A stretch of DNA of 12,106 bases from an uncultured Eubacteriales bacterium. Its GTDB lineage: Bacteria > Bacillota_A > Clostridia > Christensenellales > Aristaeellaceae. The number at the start of each line of letters is the position of its first letter. The first letter of the stretch is position 1. The DNA is taken from assembly GCA_902803675.1 (NCBI GenBank), contig CADCQZ010000145.1, forward strand, positions 1-12,106, read 5' to 3'. Shown in pieces: positions 1-5,558 of the stretch. A program made the translations under genes and the position numbers. The notes beneath the pieces are model-generated. The model was given only the letters and a program-made list of their open reading frames with translations, was not told the DNA's origin and made no database searches.

Positions 1-303
1 CACCGAGCCGCCGCGCACGTCGCCCTTGAGCGTCCCGTCGGGCAGGGGGGTGCCCTCGCCCGCGGACTGGGAGGTGATCAGGACCGGCCCCGCGCCCTTC
101 AGGGCGGGATAGCTCACCGCAAGAGCCAGGACCAGGGCCAGCGCGCACGCCGCGGGGATCAGGGCCCGCCTGCGCGCGGTCTTTACGCGGACGGCGTCGT
201 CCGCGGCCCGGAGGATGCGGCGTTTGAGCTTCTCGTCCGCTTCCAGCCCGCTCTCCTCCGCGATCTCAGGCAGCTGCCTGAGGCGCTCCTCCACAGTTTT
301 CAT
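1..303 (-). CDS. Probable membrane-bound anti-sigma factor (partial, C-terminus off window)
   Basis: This leftward ORF begins with ATG at 303, 3 nt after the stop of the ECF sigma gene, and stays open for 101 codons to the window edge. The N-terminal part (about residues 1-46) is charged and probably cytoplasmic. One hydrophobic segment follows at about residues 47-65, after a basic stretch that fits an inside-positive orientation. The rest is outside and incomplete. A GGAG lies 12 nt upstream of the ATG, inside the 3' end of the sigma gene. The layout sigma, then short cytoplasmic region, one membrane span and an outer domain is the usual one for ECF anti-sigma factors, which hold the sigma at the membrane until a signal arrives. 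I see no His-Cys-Cys zinc-binding motif, so it is not a classical ZAS-type protein. The call rests mainly on position and topology; the outer domain could say what it senses. Confidence 0.6.
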   Translation of the reverse strand, partial: MKTVEERLRQLPEIAEESGLEADEKLKRRILRAADDAVRVKTARRRALIPAACALALVLALAVSYPALKGAGPVLITSQSAGEGTPLPDGTLKGDVRGGSV

Positions 304-306
304 CGT

Positions 307-825
307 TCATTCACGCTCCTTCAGCAAGTCCTCAAGGCGGCTCCTGCTCCTGGACAGGCGGCTGGAGACCGTCCCCTCCGGGACGTTCAAAAGTTCCGCG
401 ATCTCCGATACGCCCATACCCTGGTAATAATGCAGCAGGACCACCGAGCGCATGTCCGGGCTGAGACGGCCGATGGCGTCCAGCAGCTCTTCCCTTTCCA
501 GGAACTCGTCGGTCCTGTCCGGCGCCCTGTGCCGCTCCACCTTCTCGATCCCCAGGGTGACACGCTTCAGCCAGGCCGAGCGCCACAGGTCGCGGCAGCG
601 GTTGAGCGCCACTTTCATCAGCCAGCTCTTCTCCTTGCCGGGCACCAGATCCGGGGCGGTGAGCAGCAGCTTCATGAACACATCCTGCGTCACGTCCTCG
701 GCCTTGTCCCGGTCATGCAGATAGAAATAACTCACCCTGAGCACGTCCCGGGCGTACGCGGCGTAGAGCTCTTCGAAGCGGCCTTCTTCCATCCTGGCGG
801 AAGGATCCTTTCCCTTCGCACTCAT
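307..825 (-). CDS. ECF-type RNA polymerase sigma factor (sigma-70 family)
   Basis: The product is 172 residues, normal for a group 4 (ECF) sigma factor, which directs RNA polymerase to a small stress or envelope regulon. Region 2 covers about residues 15-85 and includes the region 2.2 pattern DRDKAEDVTQDVF (38-50), the core-polymerase contact, followed by the W/R-rich DNA-melting part. Region 4 covers about 112-166, with a helix-turn-helix at 137-158 (VSEIAELLNVPEGTVSSRLS). There is no region 1.1 or 3. I chose ATG 825 because a GGAGG lies 12 nt upstream; Met12 is an alternative start with a poorer site. It is the third gene after murA and the J-domain gene, and its stop is 3 nt from the probable anti-sigma start. 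I see no autoregulatory ECF promoter in the 48-nt gap before it, so it is probably expressed from the murA promoter. Its target genes cannot be told from this window. Confidence 0.93.
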   Translation of the reverse strand: MSAKGKDPSARMEEGRFEELYAAYARDVLRVSYFYLHDRDKAEDVTQDVFMKLLLTAPDLVPGKEKSWLMKVALNRCRDLWRSAWLKRVTLGIEKVERHRAPDRTDEFLEREELLDAIGRLSPDMRSVVLLHYYQGMGVSEIAELLNVPEGTVSSRLSRSRSRLEDLLKERE

Positions 826-873
826 AGAACGATTCGACCTCCGAAAATCTTCACGTCGATCAGAAATTTTCCG

Positions 874-1392
874 TTATTTTTTTCTCAAAAGCCCCTGGGC
901 CCAGTCGGAGATCCGGTAGGGCAGGGTCTGATGCCTGCGGAGGGTCACGGCGGCGTCCAGACAGCGCCTGTGGCACTCCTGATCCTCCGGCGCGAGCTTC
1001 ACGCAGATCTTGTAGGCCTGCAGGGCGGATGAATACTGCTTAAGGGCCATCAGGATATCGCCCTGAGTGCGGTACCATTCAAGGTCCCTGTCCTCGATAT
1101 GGCTCAGCTGCACCAGGGCCCGCTCCCAGTCCTGCCGCGCGATGTAGGCCCTGGCCCTGTCCCAGGCCCTCTCCGGGGGCATCACCACATAGCCGCGGCT
1201 CCTGTCCGCGGCATGGCTGAGCGCTTCCCGGTACGCCAGGTTGAGCTGCACCAGCTTGTCCTGGGCCTCGAGTTTCTCTTTCGGGTCGGTATACAGATCC
1301 GGATGATACTTCTTGACCAGGGTGTGGTAAGCTTTCCGGATCTCCTCCTCCAGGGCGTTCTCCTTCAGCCCCAGGATCTTATATGCGTCCAC
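874..1392 (-). CDS. Small J-domain protein with C-terminal TPR-like repeats
   Basis: The 172-residue product opens with a J-domain (about residues 2-62). It starts with the DAYKILGL pattern, has a basic helix II and the diagnostic HPD loop at His30-Pro31-Asp32, which stimulates the ATPase of a DnaK-type Hsp70. There is no Gly/Phe region, zinc-finger region or DnaJ C-terminal domain, so it is a class III J-protein and not the general chaperone DnaJ. Residues about 74-103 and 106-138 look like two TPR-type helical hairpins, probably a client-binding surface. No signal peptide or membrane segment is seen, so it should be cytosolic. The start is GTG at 1392 with GGAGG 5 nt upstream. It lies 20 nt after murA and 48 nt before the ECF sigma gene, apparently in one transcript. 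Its client is unknown; neighbours suggest an envelope enzyme or the sigma/anti-sigma pair, but that is inference. Confidence 0.88.
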   Translation of the reverse strand: MDAYKILGLKENALEEEIRKAYHTLVKKYHPDLYTDPKEKLEAQDKLVQLNLAYREALSHAADRSRGYVVMPPERAWDRARAYIARQDWERALVQLSHIEDRDLEWYRTQGDILMALKQYSSALQAYKICVKLAPEDQECHRRCLDAAVTLRRHQTLPYRISDWAQGLLRKK

Positions 1393-1412
1393 GCTCTCCT
1401 CCCGCCGCGGCG

Positions 1413-2675
1413 TCAGATGGCCTCACGCCAAATGTGCGCGCCCATGGCGCGAAGCTTCTCTTCCAGATGCTCGTAGCCCCTGGTGATGTAGACCGGCTCG
1501 TAGATCTCCGTGACGCCCTTGGCCATCAGGCCCGCCACCACCAGCGCCGCGCCGGCCCTCAGATCCGTCGCCGTCACCGGGGCGGCGATGAGTTCCGGCA
1601 CGCCCTCGATGACGGCCGTCTGCTCCAGGATGCGCACCTGGGCGCCCATGCGCGCGATCTCGGTCAGGTGCTTGAACCGGTTCTCGAAGATGGTCTCGTT
1701 GACGATGCTGGTGCCCTTCGCCATGGTCAGCATGGCGCTCAGGGGCTGCTGCAGATCCGTGGGGAAGCCGGGGTATTCCTGGGTCTTGACATTGATGGCC
1801 CTGTGCCCCGCCACCGTGCGGATGCGGATGGAATCGTCCATGTCCGTCACGGCCACGCCCATCTCCAGGAGCTTCGCCGTCAGGCTCTCCATATGGGTGG
1901 GGATGCAGCCGTGGATGGTCACGTCCCCCCGGGTGGCCGCGGCGGCGATCATCAGCGTGCCGGTCTCGATCTGATCGGGGATCACCGCGTAGGAGCTGCC
2001 GTGCAGGTGTTTGACCCCGCGGATGCGGATGGTGTCCGTCCCGGCGCCCTTGACGCTGCCGCCCATGGAGTTGATGAAGTTGGCCACGTCCACGATATGG
2101 GGCTCCCTGGCCGCGTTGTACAGTATCGTGGTGCCCTCGGCCTTGGCCGCGGCCAGCATCACGTTGATGGTGCCGCCCACGGTGATCCTTTCGAAAAACA
2201 CGCCCGCTCCCACCATGTTCCCGCGGGCGGTGATCACGGCGCCCCGCTCCTCCACCTCGGCCCCCAGGGCGCGGAAGCCCTTCAGGTGCTGGTCAAAAGG
2301 CCGGTTGCCGATGCTGCAGCCGCCGGGATAGGCCACCTCGGCCTCGCCGAAGCGCCCCAGGAGCGCGCCCAGAAAATAATAGCTGGCCCGGAGCCTCTGG
2401 GTGAAGCTGTAGGGCACTTTGCAGGAATTGATCCCCGTGGGATCGACGATCAGCTTCTTCCTGTCCGGCTGGTAGTCCACCCGGGCGCCGATATACCGGA
2501 GGATGTCCACGAGCACATGCACGTCCTCGATATCCGGGATGTTCTCCAGGGTGCAGCTTTCGTCGCTCAGCAGCGTCGCCGGGATCACGGCGACAGAGGT
2601 GTTCTTGCCGCCGGAGACGACCGCGTCGCCCATCAGGGGATGCTGACCCTCGATCATGAGTTTATAGGGATCCAT
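1413..2675 (-). CDS. murA: UDP-N-acetylglucosamine 1-carboxyvinyltransferase (MurA)
   Basis: MurA transfers the enolpyruvyl group of phosphoenolpyruvate to UDP-GlcNAc, the first committed step of peptidoglycan synthesis, in the cytosol. The 420-residue length is typical. Key sites are visible: the SGGKN substrate loop with Lys24, the RLRAS arginine (Arg96), the catalytic cysteine Cys120 in PGGCSIGNRP with Arg125 after it, the PTDLQ motif with Asp307 (the general-base position), and DLRAG with Arg373. Cysteine rather than aspartate at 120 predicts fosfomycin sensitivity. The ATG at 2675 is preceded by a moderate purine-rich site (AAAGGGCGG). It is the first gene after the strong leftward promoter at 2760-2788 and heads the unit containing the J-protein, sigma factor and anti-sigma factor. 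Bacillota often carry two MurA paralogues; I cannot tell which one this is or whether a second exists. Confidence 0.97.
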   Translation of the reverse strand: MDPYKLMIEGQHPLMGDAVVSGGKNTSVAVIPATLLSDESCTLENIPDIEDVHVLVDILRYIGARVDYQPDRKKLIVDPTGINSCKVPYSFTQRLRASYYFLGALLGRFGEAEVAYPGGCSIGNRPFDQHLKGFRALGAEVEERGAVITARGNMVGAGVFFERITVGGTINVMLAAAKAEGTTILYNAAREPHIVDVANFINSMGGSVKGAGTDTIRIRGVKHLHGSSYAVIPDQIETGTLMIAAAATRGDVTIHGCIPTHMESLTAKLLEMGVAVTDMDDSIRIRTVAGHRAINVKTQEYPGFPTDLQQPLSAMLTMAKGTSIVNETIFENRFKHLTEIARMGAQVRILEQTAVIEGVPELIAAPVTATDLRAGAALVVAGLMAKGVTEIYEPVYITRGYEHLEEKLRAMGAHIWREAI

Positions 2676-2731
2676 GGTATCCGCCCTTTCACACGCCGCG
2701 CTTTGCGGCCCTGAACTTTAAAGACAAACAC

Positions 2732-2756
2732 AAGCGCCCCTCACAAAGGGGTGTTT
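2732..2756. promoter_or_regulatory. Hairpin at the 5' end of the murA leader
   Basis: The arms CCCCT (2737-2741) and AGGGG (2747-2751) pair around a CACAA loop. They can extend outward to 2732/2756 with further pairs, two of which are G-U wobbles only if read as rightward RNA. The predicted start point of the leftward promoter falls at about 2753, so the element would sit at the extreme 5' end of the murA transcript. It could be a 5' stabilising hairpin or a protein site. It has no T-tract in either direction, so I do not call it a terminator. Confidence 0.4.
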
Positions 2757-2759
2757 ATC

Positions 2760-2788
2760 AATATATCATATTCTGCGGCATGTGACAA
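2760..2788 (-). promoter_or_regulatory. Sigma-A type promoter for murA-J-protein-sigma-antisigma
   Basis: On the leftward strand the -35 box TTGTCA (2788-2783) and the -10 box TATATT (2765-2760) are separated by exactly 17 bp. The -10 is preceded by TGA, which also makes it an extended -10. This is close to the vegetative consensus and stands out in AT-rich sequence within a GC-rich region. The start point should fall near 2753, giving a leader of about 77 nt before murA. Confidence 0.75.
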
Positions 2789-2814
2789 GCGCCGGGCCGC
2801 CCGCGGCGGTCTCC

Positions 2815-2850
2815 GAAGCGAATTGTTGCGAATTTTGGAAGCAAATTGTT
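2815..2850. repeat. Short direct repeats between the divergent promoters (possible operator)
   Basis: GAAGCGAATTGTT (2815-2827) recurs as GAAGCAAATTGTT (2838-2850), 12 of 13 matching at a 23-bp offset. The core GCGAATT also recurs at 2828-2834, 10 bp after the first copy at 2818, so there are three GC(G/A)AATT units. They lie between the two promoters and run into the putative -35 region of the rightward one. The arrangement resembles a multi-site operator, but no binding protein is identified. Confidence 0.4.
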
Positions 2851-2877
2851 TCCTTTTTGTTAAAAACGTGGTATTAT
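2846..2877 (+). promoter_or_regulatory. Probable extended -10 promoter for the rightward operon
   Basis: TATTAT at 2872-2877 is preceded by TGG (2869-2871), forming an extended -10. The best -35-like hexamer, TTGTTT at 2846-2851, is 20 bp away, which is longer than ideal, so activity may rely on the extended -10 or on an activator at the overlapping repeats. Transcription would start near 2884, about 26 nt before the first ATG. Confidence 0.5.
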
Positions 2878-2894
2878 ATCTTATTCCTATGGGC

Positions 2895-2902
2895 AAAGGA
2901 GG
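2895..2902 (+). promoter_or_regulatory. Consensus ribosome binding site deciding the VanZ-like start
   Basis: AAAGGAGG is followed by a 7-nt spacer and the ATG at 2910. This fixes the start of the VanZ-like gene. The frame is open further upstream, to a GTG at 2751, but that start lacks a ribosome site and would lie upstream of the likely promoter. Confidence 0.85.
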
Positions 2903-2909
2903 CGATTCG

Positions 2910-3464
2910 ATGGTGCGCAGGGTGCTGAGCGTATGCTGCTTTATCCTGGCGGCGCTGAATATCGCCGTGATCTTCGCCCTGTCCGGCGAGGGCCAGAGCG
3001 CGTCCAACAGCCGCTCCCAGCAGGTGACCAGCACCATCCTGGACACCCTCGATCCGGAGAGGAAGGACGCGCCTGTCCGCCGGGTGGATGAGGTGATGGA
3101 CTTTTTCCACCCCATCATCCGCAAGGCGGCCCATTTCACCGAGTACGCCAGCCTGGGGTTTTTGAGCTGCCTGGGCTTTCTGTTCCTGGGGATAAAGCCC
3201 TGGCCCCGGGCGCTGTATCCCGCCCTGATCGGCCTGATCACCGCCATGAGCGATGAGCTTTACCAGTCCACGGTGCCCGGGCGCTCCCCCATGGTGACCG
3301 ACGTGATGCTGGACGCGGCCGGGGCCGCGGCGGGCATCCTGCTCGTGTGCCTCATCCATTACGCCTTCTCCCGCCTGTCCGCCCGGCGCCGCGCGCGGCC
3401 GTTGAACGGGCGCCGGCGCTCCGGATACCGCTCCGCTCCCGGCGGCCGCGTGCCGCCCATCTGA
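2910..3464 (+). CDS. VanZ-like family membrane protein
   Basis: The 184-residue product has the VanZ-like pattern: an N-terminal hydrophobic helix (about 4-25) followed by a Ser/Gln-rich segment, the conserved RKAAHFTEYASLG stretch (71-83) leading into helices at about 78-95 and 99-113, SDELYQSTVPGR (114-125), then DVMLDAAGAAAG (131-142) entering the last helix (to about 154). VanZ itself raises teicoplanin resistance in vanA clusters. Most chromosomal VanZ-like proteins have no defined biochemical role, so this should not be read as a resistance gene. The last 30 residues are an Arg/Pro/Gly-rich tail beyond the domain, probably cytoplasmic. It is the first gene of the rightward operon, 24 nt before the dipeptidase. 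The start is set by the consensus ribosome site at 2895-2902. Confidence 0.85.
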   Translation: MVRRVLSVCCFILAALNIAVIFALSGEGQSASNSRSQQVTSTILDTLDPERKDAPVRRVDEVMDFFHPIIRKAAHFTEYASLGFLSCLGFLFLGIKPWPRALYPALIGLITAMSDELYQSTVPGRSPMVTDVMLDAAGAAAGILLVCLIHYAFSRLSARRRARPLNGRRRSGYRSAPGGRVPPI

Positions 3465-3488
3465 CAAAAAAGACCTTCAGGAGGAAAA

Positions 3489-4379
3489 ATGCTGATCTGC
3501 GATACCCACTGCGATACCCTTTATGTCCTGGCCATGCATCCGGGGCAGGAGACGGACATCACGCCCCTCAAGCTCGAGAAAGCGGGGGTGAGCCTGCAGA
3601 CCCTGGCCATGTTCACCGGCGGGAAGCCAGACCTGGACTGCATCCAAAAAGCCTTCGACCGGATGTACGCCGTCTGGAACGGCCTTAAAGCCTCAGGCCT
3701 CGAGCAGGTCCGGGACCCGGGGGAAGCCCGGGAAGGCGTGACGAAGTACATGCTGTCGGTGGAGGGCTGCGACCTGATGGGCGCCTCCGCGGAGACGCTG
3801 GACCACTGGGAAAACATGGGCGTGCGCATGGCCGCCCTGACCTGGAACCATCCCAACGCCCTGGCCACCCCCCACTGCGTCAACTCCACGGACGGGCTGA
3901 CCCCCTTCGGCCGGGAGAGCGTGAAGCGCATGATCGCCAAAAAGATCGCCGTGGACGTGAGCCACCTCAACGAGCGGGGATTCTGGGACGTGCTGGAGAG
4001 CGGCGCCGTGCCCCTGGCGAGCCACTCCTGCGCCCGCGCCCTGTGCGCTCACACGCGGAACCTGACGGACAGGCAGCTGCGCGCCCTGTTCGAGGCGGGA
4101 GGCTATGTGGGCGTGAACTTCTATCCCCATTTCCTGAGCGATCGGGGAACAGCAGGCCTGGAGGACATCATCCGCCATCTGAGGCATATGATCGCCCTGG
4201 GCGGGGAGGACCACGTAGGCTTCGGCAGCGATTTTGACGGCATCGAGGTCAAGCCCGACGGTCTTCGCGGGCCCGAGGACCTGCCGGCGCTCATCGCCCG
4301 GGCGGCGGAGGCCTTCGGGCAGGATATCGCGGAAAAGATCGCCGGGAAGAACCTGATCGATTATTACGGGAGGCTGTGA
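3489..4379 (+). CDS. Membrane-dipeptidase family (M19) metallopeptidase
   Basis: This 296-residue protein belongs to the renal dipeptidase family (peptidase M19), binuclear zinc amidohydrolase-fold enzymes that cleave dipeptides. Metal ligands are in place: His7 and Asp9 in DTHCD, the bridging Glu92 in SVEGCD, His159 in DVSHL and His179 in ASHS. The catalytic Asp248 sits in GSDFDG, and Arg190 matches the substrate-binding arginine. It has no signal peptide, so it is probably cytosolic, unlike the GPI-anchored animal enzyme; the family name does not describe its location. It is shorter than many bacterial M19 proteins but all core motifs are present. The ATG at 3489 has AGGAGG 4 nt upstream. 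The next gene starts 1 nt after its stop. A role in recycling of dipeptides, possibly from cell-wall peptides, is plausible; true substrates are unknown. Confidence 0.92.
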   Translation: MLICDTHCDTLYVLAMHPGQETDITPLKLEKAGVSLQTLAMFTGGKPDLDCIQKAFDRMYAVWNGLKASGLEQVRDPGEAREGVTKYMLSVEGCDLMGASAETLDHWENMGVRMAALTWNHPNALATPHCVNSTDGLTPFGRESVKRMIAKKIAVDVSHLNERGFWDVLESGAVPLASHSCARALCAHTRNLTDRQLRALFEAGGYVGVNFYPHFLSDRGTAGLEDIIRHLRHMIALGGEDHVGFGSDFDGIEVKPDGLRGPEDLPALIARAAEAFGQDIAEKIAGKNLIDYYGRL

Positions 4380-4380
4380 T

Positions 4381-5061
4381 ATGATCGCCGTGATCGGCGC
4401 CATGGATCAGGAGATCCGGGCCCTTGTCGGGGAAATGAAAGATGTGAAGACCGAACGCGCCGGGTATGCCCTGATCGCCTCGGGCACGCTGTGGGGGCGT
4501 TCCGCCGCGGTGTGCCGGTGCGGGATCGGCAAGGTGCACGCGGCCATGGGGGCCCAGGCCCTGATCCTCTCCTGCCGGCCCGAGGCCCTGATCCACATCG
4601 GCGTGGCGGGCGCCCTGTGGCCCGAGGCGCGCATCGGGGACGTGATCGTCGCCGAGAAATGCGTGCAGCACGACGTGGACACCAGCCCGGTGGGCGACCC
4701 CGTGGGCCTGATCAGCGGCATCGATATGGTGTATCTGCCCTGCGATGAGGAACTGACCGCCCGGCTGTACGAAAAGGCGGGCACGGTGAGCGCCGGCCGC
4801 TTCAGGGGCGTCCTCGCCACGGGGGACCAGTTCGTCGACGGCCCCGATCAAAAAGCGCTGATCCATGACCGTTTCGGCGCCCTGACGTGCGACATGGAGA
4901 GCGCCGCGATCGCTCAGGCCGCCTACGAGTACGGCGTCCCCTTCGCCGCCTACCGCTGCGTGAGCGACACGCTGTACGGCAGCGGCGCCGAGTATCAGGT
5001 CAACGCGGCCCTGGCGGCCGAAAAGAGCCGGGCCGTCCTCAGGGCTTTCATGACCGACTGA
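4381..5061 (+). CDS. mtnN: 5'-methylthioadenosine/S-adenosylhomocysteine nucleosidase
   Basis: MTAN (Pfs) hydrolyses methylthioadenosine and S-adenosylhomocysteine to adenine plus a thioribose derivative, clearing inhibitory products of methylation and polyamine synthesis and supplying S-ribosylhomocysteine. The 226 residues carry the family pattern: VIGAMDQE (5-11) with Glu11 at the position of the catalytic glutamate, GIGKVHAA (48-55), IGVAG (73-77), CDMESAAIA (170-178) with Glu173 contacting the ribose, and Asp196 in VSDT as the proton donor. The protein is cytosolic. It begins 1 nt after the dipeptidase stop, with GGGAGG 7 nt upstream inside that gene, so the two are probably translationally coupled. 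The downstream rlmH uses SAM and produces SAH, so a loose functional link within the operon is possible. Confidence 0.95.
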   Translation: MIAVIGAMDQEIRALVGEMKDVKTERAGYALIASGTLWGRSAAVCRCGIGKVHAAMGAQALILSCRPEALIHIGVAGALWPEARIGDVIVAEKCVQHDVDTSPVGDPVGLISGIDMVYLPCDEELTARLYEKAGTVSAGRFRGVLATGDQFVDGPDQKALIHDRFGALTCDMESAAIAQAAYEYGVPFAAYRCVSDTLYGSGAEYQVNAALAAEKSRAVLRAFMTD

Positions 5062-5078
5062 AGAAAAGGAGAAAAAAG

Positions 5079-5537
5079 ATGGACAAGTGGGATCGACGCT
5101 TTATGGAGCTGACCGAGTGCATCGCCAAATGGTCCTCCTGCTACGCCCCCGGAAGGCAGATCGGCGCCGTGATCGTCAAGGACAAGCGCATCATGACCAC
5201 CGGCTACAACGGCGCCCCGGCGGGAATGCGCACCTGCGTGGAAAAGGGGAAATGCCTGCGGCGCGAGATGAACATCGCCAGCGGCACCCACGCCGAGATC
5301 TGCTACGCCGCCCACGCCGAGCAGAACGCGATCCTGCAGGCAGCCAAGCTGGGCATCTCCATCGACGGCGCCACATTGTACTGCACCCACCAGCCCTGCA
5401 GCATGTGCGCCAAGATGATCATCAACGCCGGCATCCGGCGGGTGGTCTACCGCCACGGCTATCCCGACGCCTTCTCCCTGGAATTCTTCCGGGAGTGCGG
5501 CGTCGCGCTTGAAAAATATCAGGAGGAAGACGCTTGA
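5079..5537 (+). CDS. dCMP deaminase family protein (ComEB-like)
   Basis: The 152-residue protein is a zinc-dependent cytidine/deoxycytidylate deaminase-fold enzyme. It probably converts dCMP to dUMP, feeding thymidylate synthesis. The zinc site is complete: His79-Ala-Glu81 (HAEQNA), where Glu81 is the proton shuttle, and PCSMC with Cys107 and Cys110. TGYNGAPAG (41-49) matches the nucleotide-binding loop typical of dCMP deaminases. A Cys/His-bearing insert (Cys53, Cys59, His71, Cys75) precedes the active site, and in this family such residues can bind a second, structural zinc. The ATG at 5079 has AGGAG 7 nt upstream and is 17 nt after the MTAN stop. The frame is open upstream into mtnN, but only this start gives a family-like N-terminus. 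B. subtilis ComEB is a relative, but there is no comEA or comEC here, so a competence role is not supported. Confidence 0.93.
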   Translation: MDKWDRRFMELTECIAKWSSCYAPGRQIGAVIVKDKRIMTTGYNGAPAGMRTCVEKGKCLRREMNIASGTHAEICYAAHAEQNAILQAAKLGISIDGATLYCTHQPCSMCAKMIINAGIRRVVYRHGYPDAFSLEFFRECGVALEKYQEEDA

Positions 5538-5558
5538 GAAAAGCGCCGGACAAGAGCC

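Noticed and set aside
1383..2714. A 443-codon rightward open frame opposite murA
   Set aside because: It lies wholly antisense to a clear murA, and its composition (His, Gly, Arg, Ala, Asp rich) is what a GC-rich gene gives when read on the opposite strand. No ribosome site or domain.
2751..2909. N-terminal extension of the VanZ-like gene to a GTG at 2751
   Set aside because: The consensus ribosome site before ATG 2910 fixes the start, and the extension would begin upstream of the likely promoter and cover the leftward promoter.
2910..3464. Vancomycin/teicoplanin resistance locus because of the VanZ-like gene
   Set aside because: No vanH, vanA/B, vanX, vanR or vanS is present. VanZ-like proteins are widespread in chromosomes without a resistance role.
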